Below are positions 29,601 through 38,466 of a DNA stretch of 64,000 nt, piece after piece. Position numbers and translations under genes: made by a program. Numbering within the stretch: the first letter of the stretch is position 1; each line of letters starts with the position of its first letter. Source of the DNA: Xylanibacter rarus (lineage in GTDB: Bacteria > Bacteroidota > Bacteroidia > Bacteroidales > Bacteroidaceae); the NCBI RefSeq assembly GCF_001275135.1, contig NZ_LFQU01000015.1, positions 1-64,000 on the forward strand. Reading direction: 5' to 3'. The notes under the pieces were generated by a model that did no database searches, was not told the origin of the DNA, and saw nothing but the letters and a program-made list of their open reading frames with translations.

Positions 29601-29750
29601 GCTCTGCTGAACTACCTGTACCGCCATTTCCTTAGCCTCTGCATTCTCTGCATAACCGCAGGCGGGTATGCACAGTAGGGCAGAAAGACTGAAAATGACA
29701 GAAGTTTTTGTCAAGGCTTTGCCTGAATAATGCTTCATGTTCTTTTTCAT
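26607..29750 (-). CDS. SusC/RagA-family TonB-dependent outer-membrane transporter
   Basis: A 1047-residue outer-membrane importer. A signal peptide (about 1-35) precedes a carboxypeptidase-regulatory-like beta sandwich (VKGTITDETGEPMIGVTV, about 53-130). The plug domain contains FGTVKKRDLTGSVASI and a DVLKDASSTAIYG motif. A 22-strand barrel ends in the aromatic NVNF terminus needed for insertion. No N-terminal anti-sigma-interacting (STN) extension was seen, so regulation is not through an ECF sigma/anti-sigma pair of that type. It leads the operon susC-susD-unknown-CE8/PL1, divergent from the PL1 lyase gene. No hybrid two-component regulator lies next to it in this window. Confidence 0.96.
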   Translation of the reverse strand: MKKNMKHYSGKALTKTSVIFSLSALLCIPACGYAENAEAKEMAVQVVQQSRTVKGTITDETGEPMIGVTVRVKGSRAAAVTDLDGKFSLSANQGDFIEVSYVGYETTTVKVTSNTLNLQLKPVASDLDEVVVIGFGTVKKRDLTGSVASIKADAIVQTPTSDVATALQGRISGLDINGDDMRIRGNRSINGSNDPLVIIDGVQGGSMSDLNPNDIESIDVLKDASSTAIYGSQGANGVIIITTKKAEAGKMQVSYDGYVTAAFRPDRAEYRSPENYYETLKLAAQNAGLWNSTNDDASLFSDLESYAAFRAGVWTDYEKLLQKDVTWSNKHTVTLSGGTEKTQARFSLGYANDGNKWKRSSGTDKYTLRANIDHKLYSWINAGVNFQLTHSRNASSPYEKATTTSLELGSPYGVYDAETDTYNIGNTLVERPLASDGYVNPLIDGAGDDLYKNESYFTNIVANAYVDIHPIEGLTFRSQLNTHITNSSEGTYTDGKSAANLDKTGQKSTAEMTKASGTYIEWNNILTYNFTKLPNDHHLGVTLLTTWNKTIKDEMSATSKGQTIPGNLWWNLGSNDGEDGSSIHSSLYTQAQNFSYAGRISYDWKSRYLVTASLRRDGSSKLADGNKWDWFPSAALAWRISDEAFMKKTKSWLDDLKIRATYGVTGNAGIGVYGTQSGVTFANWSFGFQDISANRYILGVADQNGSGYYVIANKDTKWEKSTTFDLGFDAVLLNNRLSVTFDWYNTKTTDLILLRSLPTSAGMDGKYATYTNIGSTKNTGFEFTVNSRNIVTKDFSWSSTLTFSANREKITDLVDGTDIMIGTAKETQTLMIGHPIKSYNTFKYLGIWTTAEADEAAKYFKDAEKTNPFKPGDIKVADLNGDYVIDQNDDIGYVGSTSPDWFAGFNNDLRYKNWDLNIYLYARWGQWAESKVANYDPSTGGMTTNFDYWAAGTNESGSLPALYKGRNLYDYVGYQALAYCDNSFIKLKRITLGYTLPKSALKAMRISNLRIYATINDPLYFVKNEWQKHYDPEGNQRSVTIGLNVNF

Positions 29751-29779
29751 ATTTTAATTCTGTTGTTAAACATTAGTGA

Positions 29780-29787
29780 CAAAGATA
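29780..29787 (-). promoter_or_regulatory. -7 box for the susC operon
   Basis: TATCTTTG on the minus strand, 30 bases before the susC ATG. Confidence 0.6.
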
Positions 29788-30314
29788 TACCTAAACGCCG
29801 GCATTAGACGACACGCATGATTAACGTGCCAGAACACGCCATTGTTTGTTTTTGGTGCTTTGCTTATAGTAGTTTTAATAGGCTTATGACTAAAAAGTTA
29901 ATCTAAAATCACGTATGTAAAGTTTTCAAGAACTTGTCAAGGTAAAATGTTTTCTTACAGCAATCTGTTTTTAACCATTGATAAAGGTTTATGTTTTTCT
30001 TTATGGCAGGTTGTTTTCTTTTTTTGCAAATATAAATGTTTTTTTATTCTTATCTACAGAATAACATGAAAAAGACTTGGCCGTATCAAAAAAGATAGTT
30101 TTTTACTCAAAATTTAGCGTATAGTGCTGCTGAAATCAAGAAAAGACTGACTTGTAATCATGATAAATTGGTTAAACATATCTATGCTTTGGCTTTATGT
30201 CCTTTAACGAGTGCTGTCTGACATTTAGTTATATTGAACACCTTATTTCATTTGTAAAATGATTTTTGTGTATAGCATTTTGATATCTTGGCGGGGTGTT
30301 AGGCGATAAATGGT

Positions 30315-30322
30315 TATATTTG
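30315..30322 (+). promoter_or_regulatory. -7 box for the PL1 lyase, in the divergent pectin control region
   Basis: TATATTTG lies 64 bases before the ATG at 30386. Together with the susC box it bounds a control region of about 635 bases (29751-30385). That region is strongly AT-rich and holds no reading frame I support; it is the obvious place for a pectin-responsive activator to bind, but I could not identify a repeated operator. Confidence 0.55.
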
Positions 30323-30385
30323 CTCTTGATTTTAATCAAGTCTTGCGAAACGCTTTACCTTAATAATTATAAAGAAAAACAAACG

Positions 30386-32488
30386 ATGAGAAAACTTTTA
30401 CTTTCACTTTTATTTGCTGTTGCGGGCGCTCCCGCATGCGTCATGGCTCAGCATGGGCTTGTGGGCTTTGCCAACTATGCCGACCTCGGACTGCGCGGAA
30501 CCACCGGAGGGGCTGGCGGAAAGATTGTGCATGTAACTAACCGCGCCGACTTTGAAAAGTATGCAGGTGCAGAGGAACCTTATATAATAATACTGGATGC
30601 CGACCTGAAGGGCTTTTACGACTACAGCACCGACCCTAAGCAGAAGCACGACGTGGTGTCGGTGGCAAGCAACAAGACCATCATAGGAGGAGGCAGCGGC
30701 GCAAGGCTCGACAGTCTGGGACTTGACATCAAGGACCGGCAGAACATCATTATACGCAACCTGAAGATATCGAAGGCCGACCCAGACGCCATTGCCTTCA
30801 GAAACAGCCACCACGTGTGGATTGACCACTGCGACCTTTCGAGCCAGAAGGAGGAGAACGGCGCCAATGACGGCCTGCTTGACTTCACCTACGGCTCGAG
30901 CTATCTGACGGTGTCGTGGTGTAAGTTTCACGACCACGACAAGTCGTCTATATGCAGCTCGGGCACGCGTAACATTGCCGACTACGGCCGACAGCGCGTG
31001 ACGTATCATCACAACGCGTTCATCAACTGCACGCAGCGCAATCCGCGCATAGGCTACGGCCTGGGCCACATCTTCAACGACTATAACGAGCGCAACACGT
31101 CTTATGCCATAGGCATGTTTGCGCGTGCCATGGTGAATGTGGAGAACTGCTACTTCAAGGACGTGAAGACGCCGTTCAGCCAGATGTACGCCACGAGCGA
31201 AGACGATGCCTACTGGGGATTCCTGAAGAGCGAGGGCAACGTATTTGAGGGCAGCAGGGGCGAGGGTAACAGCAGCGGATTCGACGTGAGCCGCTACTAT
31301 CAGTATGACTTCGCGATGGACGATGCGCAGAGCGTTCCGGGCCTGGTGGCTCAGATGGGCTGCGTGGACGGTATAGAGAGCGACATCATTCCCTTTCCGG
31401 GCGACGGCGCAATAGGCGTTGTCAGAGGCACGCAGATAGCCTGCGGCGACATAGAGGGCGCCACGGGTTATATATATAAGGTGGGCACTTCGCCCGATGC
31501 GCTCCAGCAGTGCGACCCTGCGGCGCTCGAGCTGCAGCCCGCCACGACATACTATTGGCAGGTTACGGTAGACGGAGGAGAATATTCGGGCAAGACTTCG
31601 GGCGTGTTCCGCTTCACCACAGCACCGGCCGAGGCCACATATCCTACGCCCTTTGACGGCGAGCAGCACGCTTCGCTGCGTGAGGTTGACGGCTCCACGT
31701 CGCCCTGCGTGCCGCTGAGCCTGCGCTGGCGCGAAGGCTTCGATGCTGAGGGCTACACCGTGTATATGGGCACCGACAGCAGTCTTGACGACGCCGAGGC
31801 CAATTATGTCGAGACGGAGGAATGGCAGCCCGGCAGCCTGCGCTACGGTCAGACATATTATTGGCGCGTGGATGCCACCGCCGCCGACGGCTCTGTGGCT
31901 ACGGGCGACGTGTGGAGCTTTACATCGGACATAAGCCATGCACATGAAGGGCGCAACGAGGTGGAGCATGCCGTAAGGGGAGCGCTGTGCTTCCCTGAGC
32001 TCGACAACCAGCCTTCATGGATACTTGCCTCTAACGACTCGTGCAACGTGGGCGACCAGGGCCCCGGCTACATGAGCTTTGTGTGGGCCGGCGATGCTGC
32101 CGAATACGACATCACTACGGCCTACTTCGACGAGGCCTCGGGGCAGGGATGGTTTGGCCTGTACGTTGGCGAAGAGCTGAAAGACCAGTGGACGGCAAAG
32201 GCTAACAACAACAAGATGGCCACACGTGTTACCAGAAACGTGCCTCTCGATGCCGGCGACGAGCTGAGGATAGAGTTCTACACCAACGGCAACATGCGCT
32301 GCCGCACCGACTATATCGACATAGCGCCGTCGTCAGGCTCGTCGGGCATCGAGAGCATAGAAGGCCCGGCACAGCAGCAAGTGCGCATCTACTCGCTCGA
32401 CGGCCGCTATCTCGGCAGCGACATCGGCAGGCTCGGCAAGGGCATATACATCATTAACAACCGCAAGGTGGTTATATCAGGCAGATAA
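30386..32488 (+). CDS. PL1 pectate lyase with fibronectin-like domains and sorting tail
   Basis: A 700-residue secreted lyase. The start at 30386 gives a signal peptide ending VMAQ. The PL1 beta-helix covers about 22-340, with the family motifs WIDHCDLSS, VTYHHNAFINC and the catalytic-loop Arg in CTQRNPRIGYG. Two fibronectin/Ig-like modules follow (about 370-520; both contain TTYYWQV or QTYYWRV). Next is a beta-rich domain (about 530-660) that may bind carbohydrate, and the tail ends VRIYSLDGRYLG plus KGIYIINNRKV, a type IX-like sorting signal. It cleaves polygalacturonate by calcium-dependent beta-elimination. Divergent from susC, it belongs to the same pectin locus. Confidence 0.93.
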   Translation: MRKLLLSLLFAVAGAPACVMAQHGLVGFANYADLGLRGTTGGAGGKIVHVTNRADFEKYAGAEEPYIIILDADLKGFYDYSTDPKQKHDVVSVASNKTIIGGGSGARLDSLGLDIKDRQNIIIRNLKISKADPDAIAFRNSHHVWIDHCDLSSQKEENGANDGLLDFTYGSSYLTVSWCKFHDHDKSSICSSGTRNIADYGRQRVTYHHNAFINCTQRNPRIGYGLGHIFNDYNERNTSYAIGMFARAMVNVENCYFKDVKTPFSQMYATSEDDAYWGFLKSEGNVFEGSRGEGNSSGFDVSRYYQYDFAMDDAQSVPGLVAQMGCVDGIESDIIPFPGDGAIGVVRGTQIACGDIEGATGYIYKVGTSPDALQQCDPAALELQPATTYYWQVTVDGGEYSGKTSGVFRFTTAPAEATYPTPFDGEQHASLREVDGSTSPCVPLSLRWREGFDAEGYTVYMGTDSSLDDAEANYVETEEWQPGSLRYGQTYYWRVDATAADGSVATGDVWSFTSDISHAHEGRNEVEHAVRGALCFPELDNQPSWILASNDSCNVGDQGPGYMSFVWAGDAAEYDITTAYFDEASGQGWFGLYVGEELKDQWTAKANNNKMATRVTRNVPLDAGDELRIEFYTNGNMRCRTDYIDIAPSSGSSGIESIEGPAQQQVRIYSLDGRYLGSDIGRLGKGIYIINNRKVVISGR

Positions 32489-32590
32489 CTGTCTGCAGCG
32501 GCAGCAGTGCCGCGGCTCTCTGCTTCGCATCTCGGTCCCGCAGGGACAGGGCACGGGGCGGTCGGAGCAACGGCTATGCCAAACATCATG

Positions 32591-32615
32591 ACATGGATTG
32601 TGAAACCATGTTTTT
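32591..32615 (+). terminator. Candidate terminator of the PL1 gene
   Basis: ACATGG and CCATGT enclose a 9-base loop and run into TTTTT, about 100 bases after the stop codon. Confidence 0.55.
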
Positions 32616-32634
32616 AACATTCTAGCAAATTTTG

Positions 32635-32675
32635 TTAACACTTCGTCTCGGCTTAAAATAGAGACGGAGTGTTAA
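32635..32675. repeat. Long hairpin after the PL1 gene
   Basis: TTAACACTTCGTCTC pairs with GAGACGGAGTGTTAA (15 bp, one G-T wobble) around an 11-base loop. It may act as a second terminator. Bases 32676-33299 hold no gene: only CCTTTT/AAAACATG modules near 32740-32850 and a GC-rich stretch near 33050-33190. Confidence 0.6.
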
Positions 32676-33299
32676 TGTTTTTAACCTTTCGCTCCGTTTT
32701 TCGGCTCTTTCCGTCCGTTTTCATGCCTTCTTCATCGCCGTTTGCCGCCTTTCATGTTGCAAAAGGTATCGTTTCGTATCGCAAAACATGGCCTTTTATG
32801 CCCCGAAACATGCCCTTTTGTAAGCCGAAAAGCCTTGTTTTGGCAGTCGTTTTGCAGTCGTTGAATTGCCGGTTGAATGTAACAGTCTGACATACAGCAT
32901 GATATAAAAATGTCGGTTTTTACGCTTTTCTCTGCCAAACGCTTGCCGCTCTTGCAATATTTTCGTTTTAACTATTCTTAATTAACATAATTAACGATAT
33001 TTTACTTGCATCAGTCCCTGTTTCCGTCCCTGCCCCTGCTGTTCTTCGCCGCATTGCTCTGCATGCTCATGAGGCAGCCTTTTCGCAGGTCGGCCGGCGC
33101 CGCCTTGTGGCTTGCTTAGGGCGTGTCGCATAGCCGTCTTTGCCGCCCCCGTTTCATGGTTGCCCGTGCTTATCCGCCGGCATGCTTATGCCGTAGGTAA
33201 GAGAGGCCGAAAGTTGCCATAAAGTCGCTTTCTCTATAAATATTGTATTACAAACTGCATAAAAACCGCAAAATATTTGCTAACCTGCGATTTTATTGT

Positions 33300-33307
33300 T
33301 AATTTTG
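33300..33307 (+). promoter_or_regulatory. -7 box for the rimP-nusA-infB operon
   Basis: TAATTTTG, 61 bases before the rimP start. It places the transcription start just in front of the leader hairpin at 33321. Confidence 0.6.
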
Positions 33308-33320
33308 CAGCGTTCAGTGG

Positions 33321-33354
33321 AATGAGGGGCTTTACGAAGTCCCTCATTTTATTT
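33321..33354 (+). promoter_or_regulatory. Terminator-like hairpin in the rimP-nusA-infB leader
   Basis: AATGAGGGGCTT and AAGTCCCTCATT form a 12-bp stem (one G-U pair) with a TACG loop, followed by TTATTTTAAAT. It lies between the predicted promoter and the rimP start, so it could attenuate the operon. Since NusA enhances pausing and termination at hairpins, autoregulation is an attractive inference. It could instead be the terminator of a short leader RNA. Confidence 0.55.
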
Positions 33355-33367
33355 TAAATACCCGTTT

Positions 33368-33835
33368 ATGATAGACAAAAACGTAGTAAAAAATTTAGTT
33401 GACGAGTGGCTTAAGGACAAGGAGTATTTCCTGGTAGACATCGAAATCAGCCAAGACGACAAGATTGTAGTTGAAATTGACCATGCCGACGGTGTGTGGA
33501 TTGAAGACTGTGTGCAGCTCAGCCGCTTCATTGAGGACCATTTGAGCCGCGATGAAGAAGACTATGAGCTCGAGGTGGGCAGCGCCGGGCTGGGACAGCC
33601 CTTCAAGGTGCCGCAGCAGTATGTCAACTTTGTCGGAAAGGAAGTTGAGGTTCTCGACGCCGACGGCAAGAAGTTCCGCGGCGTGCTCAAGGCCGTTGAC
33701 GGGCGCAACTTTACCGTAACGGTGAGAGAGAAGGTTAAGAAGGAAGGCTCAAAGCGCCCCGTGCTGACAGACGTAGACCACGATTTCAGCATGGACAGCG
33801 TTAAGTACACCAAGTATCTCATAAGCTTCAAGTAG
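33368..33835 (+). CDS. rimP: Ribosome maturation factor RimP
   Basis: A 155-residue cytosolic protein needed for maturation of the 30S subunit. The N-terminal alpha/beta domain contains VEIDHADGVWIEDCVQLSR and the VGSAGLGQPFK motif, the Bacteroidota form of the usual SSPGLDRPL. The C-terminal SH3-like barrel follows (residues 90-155). Position directly upstream of nusA and infB is the classical arrangement and confirms the call. Confidence 0.95.
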   Translation: MIDKNVVKNLVDEWLKDKEYFLVDIEISQDDKIVVEIDHADGVWIEDCVQLSRFIEDHLSRDEEDYELEVGSAGLGQPFKVPQQYVNFVGKEVEVLDADGKKFRGVLKAVDGRNFTVTVREKVKKEGSKRPVLTDVDHDFSMDSVKYTKYLISFK

Positions 33836-33932
33836 GAGCAGCGCGCCCCGTGGCGCCGATATGTGCATGAGCCTAAGGCGGCACTGCCGCCCTGACAGAT
33901 GATAATAATAAAATAAAAATATACAGACAGCT

Positions 33933-35201
33933 ATGGTAGCAAGAAAGAAAGAGGAAGAAACCGTGAGCATGGTTGACACCTTCAAAGAGTTTAAAGATAC
34001 CAAGAATATCGACCGTACCACTCTGATGAGTGTGCTGGAAGAGAGTTTCCGCAACGTTATCGCGAAGATTTTTGGCAGCGATGAGAACTTTGACGTTATT
34101 GTCAACCCCGATAAAGGCGACTTCGAGATTTACCGCAACCGTATTGTTGTGGCCGACGGCGAGGTGAAAGACCAGAACAAGGAGATAGCCCTCAGCGACG
34201 CAATAAAGATTGAGCCCGACTATGAGGTGGGCGAGGAAGTGAGCGAGAAGGTTGACTTCAGCAAGTTTGGCCGCCGCGCCATCCTTAACCTCCGCCAGAC
34301 ACTGGCATCAAAGGTGCTCGAGCTTGAACACGACAGCCTCTACAACAAGTATAAAGACCGCGTGGGCCAGGTTATCGCCGGCGAGGTATATCAGGTGTGG
34401 AAGCGCGAAGTGCTGCTCGTTGACGACGAGAACAACGAGCTCATCCTGCCCAAGTCGGAGCAGATACCTCACGATGTTTACCGCAAGGGCGAGACCGTGC
34501 GCGCCGTGATCAAGGAGGTGAACAACGAGAACAACAACCCGAAGATCATACTTTCGCGCACAAGCAACATGTTCCTTGAGCGCCTGCTCGAGGCTGAGGT
34601 GCCCGAAATAGCCGACGGACTCATTACCATAAAGCGCATTGCCCGCATGCCGGGAGAGCGCGCCAAGATAGCCGTTGAAAGCTATGACGACCGTATAGAT
34701 CCGGTTGGAGCCTGCGTAGGTGTTAAGGGTAGCCGCGTTCACGGCATCGTACGCGAGCTGTGCAACGAGAACATCGACGTTGTTAACTACACCGCAAACA
34801 TCAAGCTCTTCATCCAGCGTGCGCTCAGTCCGGCAAAGATTTCGAGCATCAACGTTGACGAGGAGAACAAGAAGGCAGAGGTTTATCTCCGTCCCGAAGA
34901 GGTGTCTCTGGCCATCGGCCGCGGCGGTATGAACATCAAGCTTGCCAGCATGCTTACCGAATATACTATCGACGTATTCCGCGAGCTCGACGAGAGCGAG
35001 GTAGACGAGGACATCTATCTCGACGAGTTCTCTGACGAGATCGACCAGTGGATCATCGACTCTATCAAGGGCATTGGTCTCGACACCGCCAAGGCTGTGC
35101 TCAACGCTCCGCGCGACATGCTCGTAGAGAAAGCCGACCTCGAGGAAGAGACCGTTGACAACGTGCTGAAGATACTCAGAGCCGAGTTTGAAGGAAATTA
35201 A
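33933..35201 (+). CDS. nusA: Transcription termination/antitermination factor NusA
   Basis: A 422-residue RNA polymerase-associated protein. An N-terminal RNAP-binding domain (about 1-135) is followed by an S1 domain (about 140-210; VGQVIAGEVYQVW) and KH domains (about 215-350; VGACVGVKGSRVHGIVREL and AIGRGGMNIKLASML). A short acidic tail includes a helix-hairpin-helix-like segment. Length is normal for Bacteroidota, which lack the E. coli-type double acidic repeats. It is the middle gene of rimP-nusA-infB, 97 bases after rimP. Confidence 0.97.
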   Translation: MVARKKEEETVSMVDTFKEFKDTKNIDRTTLMSVLEESFRNVIAKIFGSDENFDVIVNPDKGDFEIYRNRIVVADGEVKDQNKEIALSDAIKIEPDYEVGEEVSEKVDFSKFGRRAILNLRQTLASKVLELEHDSLYNKYKDRVGQVIAGEVYQVWKREVLLVDDENNELILPKSEQIPHDVYRKGETVRAVIKEVNNENNNPKIILSRTSNMFLERLLEAEVPEIADGLITIKRIARMPGERAKIAVESYDDRIDPVGACVGVKGSRVHGIVRELCNENIDVVNYTANIKLFIQRALSPAKISSINVDEENKKAEVYLRPEEVSLAIGRGGMNIKLASMLTEYTIDVFRELDESEVDEDIYLDEFSDEIDQWIIDSIKGIGLDTAKAVLNAPRDMLVEKADLEEETVDNVLKILRAEFEGN

Positions 35202-35403
35202 GTAATTCATAGTTCATAATGCATAATTCATAATCAGGCCTCCGGGCTTTTGGGTTGGCATTATGAGGCTTTGGCCGCCGGACGGGCGCCAGTGGCGTCC
35301 GCCGGGTACAGATGCCAATTATGAATTATACACACTGGTGATATTTTACGAATTATGAATTATTAAACAAATTTCGGCAACAGCCAATTACTTAATTAAG
35401 AAA
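35202..35403. repeat. MITE-like insertion between nusA and infB
   Basis: The 12-mer ATAATTCATAAT occurs at 35223-35234 and, inverted, at 35318-35329 and 35352-35363. These AT-rich arms flank a GC-rich core (about 35236-35316) with an imperfect hairpin around GGACGGGCGCCAGTGGCGTCC... in which CGGAC and GTCCG pair. The composition contrast and inverted ends suggest a small non-coding mobile or dispersed element inside an essential operon. Confidence 0.55.
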
Positions 35404-38283
35404 ATGAGCATAAGATTAAATAAAGCAATACGAGAATTGAATATAGGACTCCAGACCGCAGTTGAGTTCCTGAGAAAAAGAAGTGACCTTGGAGAGGTCA
35501 AGGAAGAACTGAGCTTCAAGCTCAGCGACAGTCAGTATAACGCACTTGTTGAGGCTTTCAAGTCGGACAAGGAGGTGAGAAGCCAGGCCGAGAAGCTGTT
35601 GCTCAAGCATCCGAAGGAGAAGAAACGCCAGTCGGACGGCAACAAGGAGCGCCGGGCGGACAACGCTGTGAGAAGCGTAAAGCCGCAGAAATATACACCC
35701 CTTGGAAAGATTGACCTCGACAGCCTGGGCAAGAAGCCTGCCGCCAAACCGGCGGCGCCGGCCGAAAAGCCGCAGGAGGCTGCCGTTGCAGAACAGCCTA
35801 AGCCCGAGGTGAAAGAGTCTGCTGCCGCTACGGTGCAGGCCAAGAGCCAGGAGCCTAAGCCCGAACAGCCGGTTGCGGCGGCTGAAAAGAAGCCGGCAGA
35901 GCCAGCACAGCCCGCAGGCAATACTACAGCTGTTGTCGAAGAGAAGAAGACTGAGCCTGAAAAGGTTCAGCCCGAAGCAAAACCCGAGGCCAAGGCCGCA
36001 GAGCCGCAGGCACAGCAGCCGGCAGCACCCGAAAAGCCGGCAGAGCCGGAGCCCGTAAAGGAAGAGAGCAAAATCTTCACACTGAAGAGCGAGAAGAAGC
36101 TCGCACCGAAGGTGAACGTGCTCGGAAAGATTGACCTCGACTCGCTCAACCAGAGCACCCGCCCGAAGAAGAAGACCAAGGAGGAGCGCCGCAAGGAGCG
36201 CGAGGAGAAGGCCATGCAGGCTCATCCCGACGGAAAGAAGAAACGTTCGCGCATAACAAAGGAGCGCGTAAACATAGACCAGGCCGTTAAGCAGAACAAC
36301 AACGGCGGTGGCGACAGCCATGCAGACAAGGGCAACGCCAAGAAGAAGAACCGCAAGCGCAACCACAAGCCGCTCGAGGTTAACGAGGAAGACGTTGCAC
36401 GTCAGGTAAAGGAAACTCTGGCACGACTCACCAGCAAGGGCCAGAACAAGAAGGGAGCCAAGTACCGCAAGGAGAAGCGCGAGGCCGCTCAGGAGCATCT
36501 GAAGGAGCAGCGCGCCGAGGCAAAGGCAGAGAGCAAGACGCTGAAGCTTACGGAGTTTGTAACCGTGAGCGAGCTTGCGAGCATGATGAACGTATCTGTA
36601 AACCAGGTAATCGGTACATGTATGAGCGTAGGCATCATGGTTTCTATCAACCAGCGACTCGATGCCGAGACCATCAACCTTGTTGCCGACGAGTTCGGTT
36701 TCAAGACAGAGTATGTAAGTGCGGAAGTTTCTGAAGCCATAACCGAGGAGGAGGACGACGAGAACGATCTCGTGCCGCGCGCTCCTATCGTAACAGTGAT
36801 GGGACACGTAGATCACGGTAAGACATCGCTCCTCGACCACATACGCAACACCAACGTGATTGCCGGTGAGGCAGGAGGCATCACGCAGCACATCGGAGCG
36901 TATAACGTTACGCTTGCCGACGGCCGCAAGATAACCTTCCTCGACACCCCGGGACACGAGGCCTTCACCGCCATGCGTGCCCGCGGAGCTCAGGTAACCG
37001 ACATCGCCATCATCATCATATCTGCCGACGACAGCGTCATGCCTACCACACGCGAGGCCATCGCTCACGCTCAGGCAGCCAACGTTCCGATGGTGTTTGC
37101 CATAAACAAGATAGACAAGCCGGGAGCCAACCCGGACAAGATACGCGAAGACCTGGCCAACATGAACCTGCTCGTAGAGGAGTGGGGCGGTAAGTACCAG
37201 TGTCAGGAGATAAGTGCCAAGAAGGGCATCGGCGTTGACGACCTTCTGGAGAAGGTGCTTCTCGAGGCAGAGATGCTCGACCTCAAGGCCAATCCTAACC
37301 GCAAGGCTACGGGCAGCATCATCGAGTCGTCGCTCGACAAGGGCCGCGGATATGTGTCTACGGTGCTTGTAAGCAACGGAACACTGCGCGTAGGCGACAA
37401 CGTGATAGCCGGAACAAGCTACGGCCGCATCAAGGCCATGTTCAACGAGCGTAACCAGCGCATCGAGAAGGCATCTCCCGCAGAGCCTGCCATCATTCTC
37501 GGTCTTAACGGAGCGCCTACAGCCGGCGACACCTTCCATGTGCTTGAGACCGAGCAGGAGGCACGCGAGATAGCCAACAAGCGTCTGCAGCTGCAGCGCG
37601 AGCAGGGCTTGCGCACACAGAAGCGACTCACCCTCAGCGACATCAGCCACCGCATTGCCCTCGGTTCGTTCAAGGAGCTTAACATCATCGTCAAGGGTGA
37701 CACCGACGGTAGTATCGAGGCTCTTAGCGACTCGTTCATCAAGCTCTCTACAGAGAAGATCAAGGTGGACGTAATCTACAAGGCCGTAGGTCAGATTTCA
37801 GAGAGCGACGTTACGCTTGCCGATGCTTCTGACGCCCTCATCGTGGGCTTCCAGGTTCGTCCTTCGGCAGCAGCCCGCAAGCTTGCCGACCAGGAAGGCG
37901 TTGAAATCAACACCTATTCGGTTATCTATGATGCCATAGAAGACGTCAAGTCGGCTATGGAGGGTATGCTCGAGAAGGTCAAGAAGGAGGTTGTTACCGG
38001 TCAGGTTGAGGTTCGTGAGGTTTACCACATCTCTAAGGTCGGAACCGTTGCCGGAGCTTATGTTACCGAAGGCAAGGTTCACCGCACCGACAAGGCGCGC
38101 GTCGTGCGCGACGGTATCGTGGTTCATACCGGCGAGATCAATGCCCTGAAGCGCTTCAAGGACGACGTCAAGGAGGTTGGCGTCAACTTCGAGTGCGGTA
38201 TCAGTCTGGTCAACTTCAACGACATTCAGGTGGGCGATATCCTCGAGACCTTCATGGAGATTGAGGTTAAGCAGAAGCTATAA
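35404..38283 (+). CDS. infB: Translation initiation factor IF-2
   Basis: A 959-residue GTPase that delivers initiator tRNA to the 30S subunit. The N-terminus has the short IF2_N helix domain ([20 protein letters not shown]), then a long disordered Ala/Pro/Glu/Lys-rich region to about residue 380. Next come the G domain with [21 protein letters not shown] and NKIDKPGAN, and the beta-barrel domains II to IV (C-terminal fMet-tRNA-binding domain). The extended N-terminus is usual for Bacteroidota. A strong terminator follows 42 bases downstream, ending the operon. Confidence 0.98.
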   Translation: MSIRLNKAIRELNIGLQTAVEFLRKRSDLGEVKEELSFKLSDSQYNALVEAFKSDKEVRSQAEKLLLKHPKEKKRQSDGNKERRADNAVRSVKPQKYTPLGKIDLDSLGKKPAAKPAAPAEKPQEAAVAEQPKPEVKESAAATVQAKSQEPKPEQPVAAAEKKPAEPAQPAGNTTAVVEEKKTEPEKVQPEAKPEAKAAEPQAQQPAAPEKPAEPEPVKEESKIFTLKSEKKLAPKVNVLGKIDLDSLNQSTRPKKKTKEERRKEREEKAMQAHPDGKKKRSRITKERVNIDQAVKQNNNGGGDSHADKGNAKKKNRKRNHKPLEVNEEDVARQVKETLARLTSKGQNKKGAKYRKEKREAAQEHLKEQRAEAKAESKTLKLTEFVTVSELASMMNVSVNQVIGTCMSVGIMVSINQRLDAETINLVADEFGFKTEYVSAEVSEAITEEEDDENDLVPRAPIVTVMGHVDHGKTSLLDHIRNTNVIAGEAGGITQHIGAYNVTLADGRKITFLDTPGHEAFTAMRARGAQVTDIAIIIISADDSVMPTTREAIAHAQAANVPMVFAINKIDKPGANPDKIREDLANMNLLVEEWGGKYQCQEISAKKGIGVDDLLEKVLLEAEMLDLKANPNRKATGSIIESSLDKGRGYVSTVLVSNGTLRVGDNVIAGTSYGRIKAMFNERNQRIEKASPAEPAIILGLNGAPTAGDTFHVLETEQEAREIANKRLQLQREQGLRTQKRLTLSDISHRIALGSFKELNIIVKGDTDGSIEALSDSFIKLSTEKIKVDVIYKAVGQISESDVTLADASDALIVGFQVRPSAAARKLADQEGVEINTYSVIYDAIEDVKSAMEGMLEKVKKEVVTGQVEVREVYHISKVGTVAGAYVTEGKVHRTDKARVVRDGIVVHTGEINALKRFKDDVKEVGVNFECGISLVNFNDIQVGDILETFMEIEVKQKL

Positions 38284-38325
38284 CATAACGAGTGATTTTT
38301 CTTTCACAAATAGATTCTTCATTAT

Positions 38326-38357
38326 GCGCCGTTCCTTTTAAGGGGCGGCGCTTTTTT
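38326..38357 (+). terminator. Terminator of the rimP-nusA-infB operon
   Basis: GCGCCG and CGGCGC enclose a TTCCTTTTAAGGGG loop region and are followed by six T residues. Confidence 0.88.
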
Positions 38358-38418
38358 GTGCCGTGAAATTTTATTCATATTTAATTCACTATTATTTTGC
38401 GCCATACACTATTTATAC

Positions 38419-38426
38419 TATATTTG
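38419..38426 (+). promoter_or_regulatory. -7 box for the porin-like gene
   Basis: TATATTTG, 41 bases before the ATG at 38467. Confidence 0.6.
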
Positions 38427-38466
38427 CACTCGTTTAATGCGATTAACCTAAATTCTGATATAATAA

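Noticed and set aside
29751-30385. Riboswitch or small RNA in the divergent pectin control region
   Set aside because: AT-rich with no strong stems; nothing beyond two -7 boxes could be supported.
30410-31969. 519-residue minus-strand frame across the PL1 lyase
   Set aside because: Low-complexity Ala/Val/His composition and complete overlap with a gene that has clear motifs.
35416-37650. 744-residue open frame on the minus strand across infB
   Set aside because: It is a shadow of the GC-rich, strongly biased infB codons; its sequence is Leu/Val/His-rich without domains, and infB is unquestionable.
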